Positions 42,910-56,300 of a stretch of DNA of 64,000 bases are shown here, piece after piece. This DNA comes from Pholis gunnellus (lineage: Eukaryota; Chordata; Actinopteri; Perciformes; Pholidae). The position numbers were made by a program, and so were the translations under genes. The notes under the pieces were generated by a model. The model saw nothing but the letters and a program-made list of their open reading frames with translations, had not been told where the DNA came from and searched no databases. The stretch is from positions 4,234,476 to 4,298,475 of the forward strand of contig OU342816.1 of the NCBI GenBank assembly GCA_910591455.2, written 5' to 3'. The stretch's first letter is position 1. The number at the start of each line of letters is the position of its first letter.

Positions 42910-43759
42910 AAAACAATTCAAAATATGTCAGTATGAAGTTATCATGTTTGGCAAAATATACACACAAGTCTCAGTTCACCATTTATATGTTAGTTTTCCA
43001 TACATCACGTCCAATAATTTGTTACATATATATGTATTTGTTACTCTGATGAATTAATCAATATTTATGGTGATATTAACCTGTGATGAACCCACTGAAT
43101 TGTTGGTATAATTCAACACAAATACCCGTATAAACACAGTATTTTTGGGGAGTATTGTCATGAGAAGAAAAGGAGACGTGTAAGATGAGGCCTATGCTTA
43201 TGTAATATGATAATGTGTGGCTATTTTCAAAAATATATTAATAACCAAGTAGGGCTTTAAAGGATAACCCGTGGTTTTTGCATGATCTATCCTATTCATT
43301 TAGGATTTTTTTCTTCCTTAAAGAAATAAACTGCTGTCCGTTATTCAATTAGTAAACCGTAGGACCTTTTGTTCCTGTGGAGTTCCCACACATAATCCCA
43401 CCTAATTACACCTCCTCTGTGGACTGTGTCGGCATGTAAAGACTGCCCCTGATTGACATCTCTCCGACCCTCCCGCTAGTCGTCTCACACCTGTTGGTTA
43501 CACTTTTAGAGAATCCAACCGGCACGGTGCCAGTTTAATCCAGTTCAGCCAGTCAGACATAGTTTCCTCTCCGTTGACCTGAATCTGTGGCACAGAATGA
43601 CACCGCATGGTAAACAACAGGGACAAATACAGACATGCTTCACATTGTTTGTTGAATCCATATGAGAAATGTACCGCATGGTCTCTGAGAGTCAATGAAA
43701 GGCGTGGAGTCGTCTTTATCATCAAACGTTTCTGTTTACATTCTGTTACTCACCCAGAG

Positions 43760-43763
<4 letters not shown>

Positions 43764-43812
<49 letters not shown>
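43764..43812 (+). repeat. (TG)n microsatellite
   Basis: About 24 units with one TTTG interruption. Confidence 0.95.
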
Positions 43813-43813
<1 letters not shown>

Positions 43814-44121
43814 GTAACAATAGGTGAGGAAAGCACGTCCTCCCTCATGAAGAGTTACCACCTGTAGTTCATAGGTTTCATCGTATGCATTGCGTCACCT
43901 GCATGCTCGTGAGTGTCGTCATTCACATGCAAAAAGACACAAATAAAACCACTGATAATAGCCTAAAGAGTTTTCAAAGAAACTCTTCTGGGTACCTTTT
44001 TTAAAGCGCAGCACAGCAGCCCAACTTCAACCTGAGCAGAGACAAATTAAAAAACACCGATTCCAAATACTGTCACATCTTGTGAAACCATGTGTAGGCA
44101 ATGGTGACCTTGTGTGTTACC

Positions 44122-44503
44122 CATAGACTGTTTATAAGAAGTGGACGTAGTCATAGTGACTTCACCCATTGGTTTGTGGACTGATGTTTTGAAGCCTTGA
44201 GTTTTTCACTTTGGCTGTCGCCATCTTGCGTTTTTGCAACCAGTGAACGGAAGTTACCATAATTGGACTGCGGTGAAGTGACGTAAGGCCAAAGCATCCC
44301 CTGCTTTATGGTCTGTTTGACTCTAAATGGACCATCATTTACTAAATGAACATCATGCTGTATTGAAAAAGACTTGAAACTAGAGATTGAGACCATAAAC
44401 TCATGTTTACAATGTTTACTGAGGTAATAAATCAAGAGAGAAGTAGAGTCATTTTCTCATAGACTTCTATACAATCGGACTCCTTCCACCGCCTGGTGCA
44501 ACC
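44122..44503 (+). mobile_element. RepA, copy 8 (near full length)
   Basis: It starts CATAGACTGTTTATAAGAAG with GTGGACGTAGTCATAGTGAC and TTGGTTTGTGGACTGATG, and continues through the standard internal blocks to TTCTCATAGACTTCTATAC. The right end is degraded, and there is a deletion after GTGACGTA. Confidence 0.8.
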
Positions 44504-44691
44504 ACATTATCATGTTTTAAAGGATATACTGTATATATAGGTTATATGTATATTAGCAGCACATGTCTGCAGCTGAAACGAGACAGAAATGTTTGTCCAT
44601 CCAAAAACTCAGAGTTGAGAGAGTGACCGGTGCCTCACAGCAGACTTCAGGTTTTATTACAACCTTGCTGGTGTAAATATATCCTTTTTGA

Positions 44692-44742
44692 CACCATGTG
44701 GTCGTGTTACCACGACCATGTGGTCGTGTTAAACCACATGGT
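44692..44742. repeat. Nested palindrome
   Basis: ACCATGTGGTCGTG is followed by CACGACC-ATGT-GGTCGTG and then CCACATGGT. Several alternative hairpins are possible over 51 bases. Noncoding. Confidence 0.7.
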
Positions 44743-45421
44743 TTACTGTGGAAAACATTTTCGTTACTGTTTTTGTTGTTTTAAAGAAATCTGTCAGAGA
44801 GCGATGATAGCTTCCTGTTTTGCTGCAAACATAATTCACCAGTCACCTTCACTGACTCGTGTAGATTTGGACATTATTTGAATTTGTAGCCAGAGTACCC
44901 CGTCTGTCAGTAAACAGCTTCATCGCATTACAGACCTCTTTGGGTCCCTCTTAAACAGGTTTTATGCAGTTTCTGAGCAAATTCACTTAGAGGTTGGCTC
45001 CAAATGGCTTTCTGGCGGTTTGCCCAGGAAGTTATTAAGATGCAGGGTAAAACCCTGCAAGAAGACATCCTTATCTTTTTAGCAAACAATCCTCAAAACA
45101 TTCCTCAGTAGGTTTTACACAGTCATAAAGTCCATTAGACATATTTTTAGGGATTGCACCAATCCAACTTTTTCAGTTCTGATACAGATATTTGGACTTT
45201 GTATGTCTGCCGATACGTGACTACCGATCTGATCAAGGTTTTTAATTAATCAGCTGTATGTCTCAATGTGTGGAAGCGACTGGGATCGACCCATCCCATC
45301 GAAACAATGGCTTTGCGGAAATTGCAAGTAGCCTTTGAACTTGTTGGTTTAGCAAGCGTGACATACCTCCAAACAGAGGAAGTGTTTGGTGTTAGCTCCC
45401 TCAGCCACGAGGTCTGACCCG

Positions 45422-45726
45422 GGCGGCAGCCTCCAGTTCTGACTAGTGAAGCCAATGCTGAAGTGTCTTGAAGCTGCATTCTCTCTAATGTCCATCAGGG
45501 GGCGACTCCTCTGGTTGTATAGAAGTTTATGAGAAAATGACTCTACTTCTCTCTTGATTTATTACCTCAGTAAACATTGTAAACATGAGTTTATGGTCTC
45601 AATCTCTAGTTCCAAGTCAGCTTCAATACAGCATGATGTTCATTTAGTAAATGATGGTCCATTTAGAGTCAAACAGACCATAAAGCAGGGGATGCTTTAG
45701 GGCGGGGCTTACAGGGATTGACAGAT
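45422..45726 (-). mobile_element. RepA, copy 9 (reverse, right half)
   Basis: It starts with the GGCAGCCTCCAGTTCTGACT right end and runs through CATCAGGGGGCGACTCCTCT to ATGCTTTAGGGCGGGGCTTA. The left part is missing. Confidence 0.8.
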
Positions 45727-46682
45727 TGTCTCTTTGTATGCCACTCCCCACTTTCTGAAAGAATAAGTTACAAAACCTGTTGCTCCCACAAAAAAACACG
45801 ATTGCTTTGAATAAGTGAGCTTTTTGTAGGATTTGCATCCTTTTTTTTTCTAGCTTCACGGTAGATTAAAGATTACAACCTGTTGCTTTATTTAAAAACT
45901 GTCCAACCACACTGAACTGTTTCGATACATCCACAGAGAACCATAACAGCACCGTGACGTTATGCTTCCTGTTGACATTGGCGTTCACTCTTATCCCCAC
46001 CTTTCTCCTCCTCGCTGCTTCCCTTTTTGCCTTTTTAAAGATATGAGGGAAAGAGGCCATCTATTTCGAGGCCGTAATAATTTAGGAAGGGGGCTAATGT
46101 TTGCCGCGGCCTCAGGGGAGGCAGATTTAGACGACCAATAGAACCCCGTCACACCCACCCTCCTCTTCCTCTCTCTCTCTCTATTGAGTCAGTGGTTTGG
46201 GCTTGCCAGAGGCGAGCATAATGGTTCCCAGTGTCTGGAGAGATTAAAGGCCAGAGCTGCATTGTTCAAATGCCCCGAGATTAGTTTCCAAGGAGACGGG
46301 CCTCAGTTGCCATGAGAACATGGTGCCTGGTTTTTTAGCCGAGCATGTTGTTCTTTAACAGTTCCTATCTGTTTGCCTCCGTACTCACATTTACATAGTC
46401 CGTTGTGTTATCTGGAGTTTAGGTGATTCTGTTTTTCGACAGGAAGCTCACACCGTGGTGCTCTTGCATGCGAGTGGTTGTGGAAACTTATCTCGGTCAT
46501 CTGAAGTCAGTGGGCCTCTCTTTCCTGTGCCATCTGTCAAGAGGGGCGAAAGCACAGTGTAAAGAGGCTCATTTGACATCATGTGAGGGCTCTAATTAGC
46601 CCCCAAATGACCAACAGAAGACCGTATAAAAACACAATTTGCTGAATTCAGATGGATTTGCGTTTTAGCCACGCTAGCGGCG

Positions 46683-46985
46683 TGGCTCTAGGGATGTCGG
46701 TCGGTCGATAACTTCGCTCCAGACTTGAATATCTCCACAACTATTGGATGGACAAGCAGCTCAAAGTTTCTACTTATCCAGTCCAAATGATCTCAAGTCT
46801 TGCACAGACATTTATGGTTCACAGATGATGAATCCTAAGGTCTTTTAGTGACCCCGTGACTTTTTCTCTAGTGCCACCATGAGATTGACGGTTGTGGTTT
46901 TGAGTGGAAATGTCGCAATAGCTGGATATGCCAAGTTGTCATTTTGAGCATGTTAGCGTGATGCTGACCACATTAGCTTGGCTGT
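46683..46985 (+). mobile_element. Fish retroelement-like repeat
   Basis: It contains CTAGGGATGTCGGTCGGTCG, ATATCTCCACAACTATTGGA, AGACATTTATGGTTCACAGA, CTAGTGCCACCATGAGATTG and AGCATGTTAGCGTGATGCTG. This wording is a very common dispersed repeat in fish. The family is not assigned. A fragment lies at 57888-57990. Confidence 0.55.
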
Positions 46986-47268
46986 ACAATCTGTCTTTTT
47001 AGTGACTGAGATATGCATCCTTAAGATAAGAAAAAAGAAGAAGCTTGCACCCTTTTCTTACCTCAATCATGTCTCAGCCTCCAGTGTCAGATCGATGCAC
47101 GCTTACATTTGCTTAAAGTCAAACCAAGTGATGTCAGCGGAAACTGCTTTGAATGCAGGTCACTGCCGTGACGTGAACTTGAATGCATGCGCACGTACAG
47201 GTGTTGTGCAATGTCCCGCTGTGGCCTGCTGCCTAAACCGTGTTAATCTGGTCCTCCACAGAGAAGGC

Positions 47269-47397
47269 ATGGCTCAGATGAGGAAGCTGGCATGCGACGG
47301 TGTCAGGACGAACTCCCGGGGGGGCGACCCGCAGGCCCCGCCGGTGTCGGCCCGACAGGAGATCCTCACCAGCCTGGTGTCTGCCCTCGACTCGGTG
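47269..47397 (+). CDS. gtf2ird1: gtf2ird1 start-codon exon
   Basis: The exon begins at 47262 after the acceptor TCCTCCACAG, with ATG at 47269 in a GGC context. The donor GTACGT begins at 47398. It is 43 codons; the second half (RQEILTSLVSALDSV) matches human DEIITSLVSALDSM, while the first half is variable. A second Met lies at codon 4. Confidence 0.92.
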
Positions 47398-50300
47398 GTA
47401 CGTATGTCCCGGTGTGTCAGTTCTTTATGGACATCTTCTTCTGTGGTGTCAAGATTATCCACAGCAAATTATTAAAAATCCACTCTGAAACATGGTAATA
47501 AACGGCTACATTGCTTGTTAATGTGAATATGCATTTTAAATGTAAAATATGAGTGTGAGAGTATCTTGTTCCAATCTAGTGCTGCAACTAATGATTGTTT
47601 TGATTATTAATGAATCTGTAGATTATAACTTTGATTAATCGAATATTAATTAGATGAAAAAACTTTTATTTTTAGCTACATCTCTTGGATGAAAATGAAA
47701 AGGTGAAATGTTTATTATTCTGATATTTGATCGGATATTTCTTTATTGTTTCAATTGTGAAGATTTAAAGGATTCACTTCAGACTGTCTCTGACTGATGG
47801 CACGAAATATTCCACTAACTCCATAATGTTACGTTATAGACAGCTTTCACAGGGGGGCCATGTTTACTTCCTATCAGCTGATGTCATTCACATAAAGACT
47901 GGGACACATTGTGAACGTTTACGTTTACAACCGTGTTTCTCTCCAACCTAATTTCAGCTAATTATTGCCAGCTCAATCTGCCGTCTCCCGCAGATTTGTG
48001 TCTTTTTTGACAGACAAATACACAATTTAAAAACAAACGTTTTGGACAGAAATACCATCCTCTGGTTGTATAGAAGTCTATGAGAAAATGACTCTACTTC
48101 TCTCTTGATTTATTACCTCAGTAAACATTGTAAACATGAGTTTATGGTCTCAATCTCTAGTTTCAAGTCTTCTTCAATACAGCATGATGTTCATTTAGTA
48201 AATGATGGTCCATTTAGAGTCAAACAGACCATAAAGCAGGGGATGCTTTAGGGCGGGGCTACACGGTGATTGACAGGTCTCTACGGCGTCTCTACGTCAC
48301 TCATCCTCAGTCCAAATATGGTCACTTCCTGTTCACTGGTTGCAAAAGCCAAGATTGTGACGACTAAAAAACTGAATTTTAATCTTCAAAACATCAGTCC
48401 ACAAACCAATGGTTCTGTGATCATAACATAGACCCAACTAATCAATGACCAACTTTGTTGTTGACTATTTTTCTCTTAGATTTTAATCAATCTAATCGAG
48501 TTGTTGCAGAGAATCAGAATGCAGCTTTTCTAGCTCCTCAGTTTTCTCAATGATCTCTTTGAGTTCTGATGTCTCAAGAGTTTTTGGTATTGACTCGTGA
48601 CTAAATGACGCCTCCTTGTCTTTGCAGTGCATGGCCATGTCCAAGCTCAACGCCGAGGTGGCATGCGTCACCGTGCACGAGGACAGCGTGATCGCCGTCG
48701 GCACAGAAAAGGGCCGAGTGTTCCTCAACTCCAGGAGGGAAATCCAGACAGACTTCTACAAGTTTTGCCGTGAGTCCTGCTCTCCTGTGTTACATCATGT
48801 TTTCCATTATTCACTCTTTGATTAAGCATTGGTCAGTATTTTTGCAGTTTTTGTGATCGCACAAATGCAGATTCATCCAAAAGTTAAGGATGTTTAGTTA
48901 ATGTTGCAGTTCCTTCTTGTTGCATATAGAGGTTAAAATCAGAGTGCTTTACACACCATTTCCAGTGTACCACTTATCCACATTGTAAGCCTACATTTCC
49001 TGTAAACAAACTAGTATGCAAGTTTGTAAGCTGAGCCATATTTCAGATATCAACCTGTGGACCTTGAGCGCTGAATTGAAACAGCAAATCACACTCTCAG
49101 ACTCGGTTTCGAGGGGTCGTGACCTCCCGTTACGCAGTTTTAGTTTTATTAGGCTGGTTATTCAAGGTGAAATGAGTTCCACTTTGTTTTTGCTCAAGAA
49201 GAAGAATAGGAATAAATGATTTGTTTAGGTTTCAGACCCTCAGAGGAGTATTTTCACCGAGTGGCTTCAGCAAATGTTGGAGATGCTTTACATTTATGCA
49301 AACACATTTTGCAGAACAAACAAGTCAATCATATTATATGGCAACATTTTTCAAAAGGTGACATATTTATTACATTTGGGGCACCAGATTCTTAATCAGT
49401 CCTGGCTGTGACTTTGTTTGGGACAGAAAGTAGTGAGGGAAGCTAAATGTATTTTTAAGAAAATCCTATTAAATCTGAAATGTTTAAATAAATTTACAAG
49501 ATGTGATTTTGGTGTTTTTGGCTCTAAGGGGGGCCGTGTCTGCAGAATCTGACCACAGCTAATGCCCATACCAAAGACCAGGAAGCAGAGCTCAGCAAGC
49601 TGAGTAAAGATGGTGAGCTCGGGAAATCAAGAGCTCCATCGGACGCTCAGTCCAACATCTTTGTTCTGAGGAAGATGGTGGAGGAAGTCTTCACTGTACT
49701 CTACAGTAAGGAGTCACCGAGTGCAATAGTTGTCCTTTTGATGCCATAAGCCCTGTTCATGAATCATGATGCCCCCCCGAAACTCGGTTCTGAAAGGGAA
49801 CCGGTTCCAAATGAGTTTAAACCCGTAGATAAGGTCCGGAGTTCACGATTCTATTGACTCTTTTCTTGATTAATTGTCTTTTTTACTTACAAAATAATCA
49901 AAAAGAACCTTTAAGAGTATCGATAAGGAACCGAACTTCATCATAACATCTAACATCATCGACCTAAATGATCAAAAGCTAAGATTTATCTTACCCAATT
50001 ATAACTAGTATTAGTTATGGAAGAACAGAGCAGACATTTTTTTGTTTTAGGTTTTATTCTGACATTTGTAATTTTATAGAAGATATATTATAAAGTACAA
50101 GGGATGCAACATTCTGTGAATATTTAAAGTGGAAACTTCCCATAGGAATTAATGGGATTTAAAAAGAATACAAATATGAGTCATTTTCTCATGCTGTATT
50201 TCTCATGTCATATGCGGTCAGAAACTAACCTAACTTTACCAGATCAGAAGCAGACATTCCATTCAGGTCATAGCTGTCCATTAATTAGTAAAATATATAC

Positions 50301-53300
50301 TGTAAGGAGGCTACAAGACGGTATCTGGTTTTGCTATCAGTTTATTAGCATTAACAGAATACAGGCTACTGCAGCCAAAACTTAAAACCTAGCTTAAAGG
50401 CTACAACCTAGCAGAAGGTGTAAGGCTACTATCCGCTGGTTAACTGAAATATCATAAGAAATATAAAATATGTTCTCTCCAGTTATTACAACGTACATGA
50501 TGACGTGTAGTGGTGTTGGCAGTAGTGTGGCTGCACATGTGATGGGAGCGTGCACTGTGCATGCAGAGAGTTGTTGTTTTACTGAACTCCTATTTAATGG
50601 GATGCTGGCAAATGATCTGTACATGTGATGGAAGTGTGCTGCTGAATGCAGTGCATGGTTACAATCCAGTTAAATGGACTTTTTGGGGCCTGGTATTGAT
50701 TTCTGTGTATTTTCTAAAATTGCATTTTGCAAAATACCTCAGCTTAACTTCCTTGGGAACAGCTTTAAAAAAAACTCCAAAGTGCTCACAGTGCTTTGTG
50801 CAATATTCAGGTGAGGCCGTGGGGAAGAGCAGCCTGGTCCCTGTGCCTTATGAGTGGATCCAGAAGGACCCCGGCTGTGTGGCGGCCCACGGTTTGCCTG
50901 AAGGAGTCGCCCTTAAGAAGCCCTCCGAGTACGACACCAAGACACTGATGAAGATCCTGGAGCAGAGCCACCGCATCCAGTTCACCGTAAAGAGGTGAGT
51001 CTGTTACCGCTGTCACATTATGAAACCAGCTGTTTCACATCTCCAGAATGGAGCTTTGCCTCTCATGCTTTGCAGAGATGGATCATGGCTGTGCTGGCTT
51101 CTCTTGTGGCTAGTTATTGGTAGCAGAAGGGCTGTAGTGCATTAGTGAGGGATAGACGGGGGTTTTAATTCAGCTGTGGAAAAACACTCTCTAAGGCTAA
51201 ACGTTAGTCTTCCAAGAACTAGCTCAGAGATTTACGTTGATGTAAGTATTTCTGAACAAAGTCTAAGCCCGGCTAGTGGGCAACTCACCCGTTAGCTTAC
51301 GTAATAAACAGGTGACAGAAAGGACAGGAGCTGGAATGTCATGCAGGCACAGTCTTGTGTGGGCGGAGCCTGTTGACAGACAGAAAGCTCTGATTATATG
51401 TAGTTTATGGAGTGTTGGTATGATGGAAATGTACTTTGAAGTCGGGCTGGTCAAGGTGCACAACACTGGTCAAGGTGCACAATATTTTTAACTGATCCAA
51501 AGTCAACACTTCATTCAAGCTTGATTTTAGGAACTTCCCCCAAGGACGAGGAACCGTTAGACCACAGGGACCAGGGTCTAAATTAAGTTCTGGGGACATT
51601 TTACCCCCCAAAAAAAGTTTCTGGTCAGAGGTTGTCTTTTCTGAAACTATAATAATAATAACTTTATTTATATAGCACCCGAAACCAGAGTTTAAAAAGT
51701 GCTTGTGTAGGAACTTTGACCGTCGCTGCTTCATCTTTTGTACTGCTTCTTTCGTAAAACAAGTAAAGTACTGTAATATTGATTGAGGGGAGAGCATTTC
51801 TCCTTAAAGTTAGGCTTTGCGATCAGCTTCCAGACTCATTTTAAGAAAAAGAGAGAAAGAACAAAAGAGAGAGATCCTGCAAGAGACAACGTGTCAGTGC
51901 TGTGAATGAAAGAGAAAAAGTTTTCTGATTGTTTAACAGCGGATACGTGACTTTTAGCTATTTTTACAATCTAAAGCACAAATAAATAACCATCAAACAC
52001 TCAACAGATGATTTAGTGTGGAGACAGACGCCCTCGTCCTGCATCTCATTCATTACTATGTGCATCAGTAAATACTCTGCAGCCGTAAATGTCGTGGTGG
52101 TGGGACTAAACCAAGGTTTATTTTGTTCCAACGTGTTTTATTTTCTCGATGAAACGGACGGACACACTGAACCGCAGGCTGCAGAGACAACAGTGAGCTG
52201 AAGGAACCGTTTAGTTCCATGAGAAGTAGCCCCCGGACTAAAATGATCAGGAACTTCTTGGTGGAAATGAAGCTTTTTTTGGCTTCCGTGAAACATTCTA
52301 CATTTACCAAGTCGTTTCTTCTCTGTCTACAACTTTATAATTGAAGAGGATTATGAACAGTTTGAAAATACATGCAACACAGATTAACTGTTGTTACGAG
52401 AGAGACACTAATTTCAGTTTGGTCTGTTTCGATAGAGAGAACAAAACAGTGCAAGTGAAGGGAAAGGTAAAGAGTTGAAATACCAAACAAGCTTTTAATC
52501 ACTTCTTCCAAAAGTTATCAAAGGAATAATATTAAATGTGTTCTATTTAAAGGAGCTGTTGTTGCAGCATTGAAGCCAAGAGTCTCTTGGCAAGCGATAC
52601 AGTTTGCAAACACAATGCTTGATGTCAAGCTGTGATGCATGCAACCCTCCAAATGACTTCCTTCTTGGTTTTGTGTCTGCCTACAGGCCAGCAGAAGATC
52701 TGCCCCGAGAAGCCAAGCCCAGCACTGATGTCAATCACAACTCTTCCACCGCCGCCATGACACCCAGCAGCCATGCTGCAGGGAAGACCGCCGCCCAGGT
52801 CGTCACGTCTCCAAGTCCCGCCTCTTCCAGCAACTCGGTCCTGTCAAACTTTCTGTACGGCATGCCCATGTCCTCCAAACCTCACCCAGATAGCAAGCTG
52901 GATTTCAAGCCCATGTCCCTCCTCAACCTGGGCAAGGACAGACTGGCCAACTGGACCGACAAGATGAGCACGTCTGTCATGGACTGTGCTAGCAATGGTA
53001 AGATGTACATGTGAGGAGGGCGGGGTTCCACCTGTGGAATAGGATTTATGGGTGGGGTTTCCACAATCACAGCATTAACAGTGAATACTGGGTGCATTTA
53101 AAAAAGATTCCTTTGTGAGGAGAGGAAAAATTAAAGATTGAGATAACATCCACAATTATGATCATAATGATAATGGAATGTAAAATCTCTATGTGACAAA
53201 AATGTATTTCCGACTAAGTGCTTTGTCCTGCGCCTCCGGTGTGCCCTAGAAAAGTGGTACATTTGCATTTTTCTTTGAAGTCTGATTATTATACGGCTCA

Positions 53301-56300
53301 TTATTTCACTCAAAGCAGCACTTTACTTTTATAGCTCATTTCCTTGTTATACACATATCTCTGGATGAGTCATTTAACTCTCCGCAACCAGTAGTCAGGT
53401 GGGCTTACTTACCATCCATCCATCTACCCATCTATCCATCCATCCATCTACCCATCCACCTATCTACCCATCCATCTATCTACCCATTCATCCATCTACC
53501 CATCTAGCCATCCATCTATCTACCCATCCATCCATCTACCCATCTATCCATCATCTATCTACCCATCCATCCATCTACCCATCTATCCATCCATCTATCT
53601 ATCCATCCATCTATCTACCCATCTATCCATCATCTATCTACCCATCCATCCATCCATCTACCCATCTATCCATCCATCTATCTATCCATCCATCCATCTA
53701 CCCATCTATCCATCATCTATCTACCCATCCATCCATCCATCTACCCATCTATCCATCCATCTATCTATCCATCCATCTATCTACCCATCCATCTATCTAC
53801 CCATCTACCCATCCATCTATCTACCTATCTACCCATCCATCCATCCATCTATCTACCCATCCATCTATCTATCCATCTACCCATCCATCCATCCATCTAT
53901 CTATCCATCCATCTATCTATCCATTCATCCATCAATCCATTCATCCATCAATCCATTCTTCAATCCATCCATCTCATCCTCTTATCCGGGGCCAGGTCCG
54001 GGGAGCATCAGGTTTAGAAGTGTATTCCAGATGTTCCTCTCCATAGTAACGTTTTCCAGCTCTTCCTGATGAGCCCTGAGAGGTTCCCAGGCCAGACGAG
54101 ATATATAATCCTTCCAGCATGTTCTGGGTCTACCCCGGGGCCTCTTGCTAGCTGGACATGCCGGGGAAACCTCTAAAGGGAGGCGTCCAGGAGGCAGTGT
54201 CTTTGTATATTTATAAATATATATTGTATATGTTAAATGCTAGAGAAGAAGTCATACCTCTAAAATGTAGAAAAACTCTGCAACCAAGACCAACACATGG
54301 AAGTGTAATTCTCTATTCTGGTACTTTTTCATTGTGGCAGTTTATTAGATAATTTAGTCAAGTATCTCTGTGGATGATAAGTGAACATCTCTGGCTGAAG
54401 TGAAAGTGAAAGTGACTGAGTGTATTTCAATTCGTCTTGCATTTTCAGATGAGACAACAAGGCCACCTGGTGAGCAGGGTCAGAGCCCTCCTGGCATCCA
54501 CATCTCTAAGAGGCTACTCTTCTCCATAGTGCATGAAAAATCAGGTAAGATTGAACCAGGACGATATACTATACAACACAGGTTTATTGGTCATTAGAGA
54601 CAAGTTAGACAGACTGAAAGTTCACCTCTGTCACATCTTTTGTCTCGGCCAACAATTGTATTTTTGGATGTATAACTAAGTCAGACATATTGACTTGCTT
54701 TGAAAGTCATCACTAATAATGTGAAATATGAACTGCACAAACCTTAATGTGTGCAATATTTCCATCACATTTCCTCTTAATTAGCTTTCAAGTTAAATGT
54801 CAGTGTGTGTCGTTATTTTTAATCGATACGATTATTAGTGATCTTTAGCTGGTTGGAGGAATTTGTGTCCTTTGGACGGCTTTATATTTACAGACATAGA
54901 AGGGAATCAATCTTCTGATCGATCTTTCAGTAAGAACGCCAATAAGTGGTTCACAGCATGTGGAGTTATTCCTTCAGAAAGTATGAGAGATTAACAGGGA
55001 TAGTTTGGAAGTTCTTAAGTGTGGTTTTATGAGGTTCTTTTCCAGAGTCAGTGTATTACTACAGTAGAGTTCATAGAAAACGACAGGAGTACATCAATGT
55101 ACTGCTGTGGATGTGTGTTAGACACCATCAACATCAGTTTAAGTCTACGCTATACTTAGAATATTCGTATATGTACATTATATTTATTTTATCTTTAAGA
55201 CTTTTTTAACAAAACCAGTAATTTTACCTCGCAGAATACAGGCTAATCTACCACCGCCTCGATTAGTTAGTTAGTGTTATTGTGTAACTTTGGTGTTTTA
55301 ATTGGTTAGTTCAGAATCACCAAAGTCACACAATAACACAAACAAACAAACAGCAACTCTGTGTTCTGTGAGTTAAAATGAGCGTTGATAACGGCTTCAG
55401 TTCTCTGACATCAAGGTAAAGAGGTGAACATATTCTAAATATATCGTTCACTTAAACTGATATAGATTATTTTAGTGTCTAAAACACGTCCACAGCAGAA
55501 CATTGATGTACTCCTGTCTGTTCCTCCAGACTCTGCTGTAGTGAAACACTGACTCTGGAGAAGAACCTCATAAAACCACACGTAAAAACATCAGTACTAT
55601 CCCTTTAAGATCCAGATGGTTTTGAAAAAGTGTGATATGGAGTTAGATCTTTAACATGTGCACATGTTGCAGAACATTATATCATTCGACATTAGCTTAG
55701 CACAGACATATTGGTAGCGGCTGTTAAGTAACAAAAGATTGCTGCCTACAAAGAGGTTTGAGGTAGTTTGTAAACACCAACATGGAGAAGTCTTGATCAC
55801 AATTCTTCATAACCAAATTTTAGGAAATCTTTATCAGAAAAGGTTGCAAGATGTATTTTTTTGCTCTCAAATATCAATAGCAGGATCAGCCTCAACAATA
55901 CAAATAATATGTTGTCACAAATGAATATTCTAAATAAGTTCAAATCCGACATCCCAGAGGAGGTTTTTGTACATTTAGCTCTCCTTTGCCCTACTTGGAT
56001 TTGCAGGCTCATGCTGTAGCCAAGCATTGTTTACTGAACAAAGTCTAAACTGTACTAAACCTGGACCATTAAGGGCTAAGCTACTACAATGTCAAGAGTA
56101 ATCCCGTAAGAAGATTGCAGTTATTTCCCAAATTGACATGGAGTAAAACGGGAAAGATTCATTTCAGCTCTTCGGCATTCACCAGTGATATAAAGACCAT
56201 TTGAATGTTAAAGCTCCACTAAACTTTGAACAAAAGAAGTGTGTTTTTCGTTTCACTGTGTGTAAAAAGCATTGACAGGAAGTCTTTCTTACAGAAAAAT

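Larger units (their letters stand above)
41782..47261 (+). other. gtf2ird1: gtf2ird1 intron 1
   Basis: The large first intron, if the first exon is placed correctly. It contains the 31-bp minisatellite, a (TG)n tract, two RepA copies, a palindrome and a retroelement-like stretch (46683-46985). 45730-46680 is unique-looking, with no gene. The start-codon exon follows. Confidence 0.6.

Noticed and set aside
53399..54046. A 215-codon + strand open frame rich in His, Pro, Ser, Ile and Tyr
   Set aside because: It is produced by the ATCC/ATCT microsatellite and runs into a retroelement fragment. No start context, no homologue, no splicing evidence.
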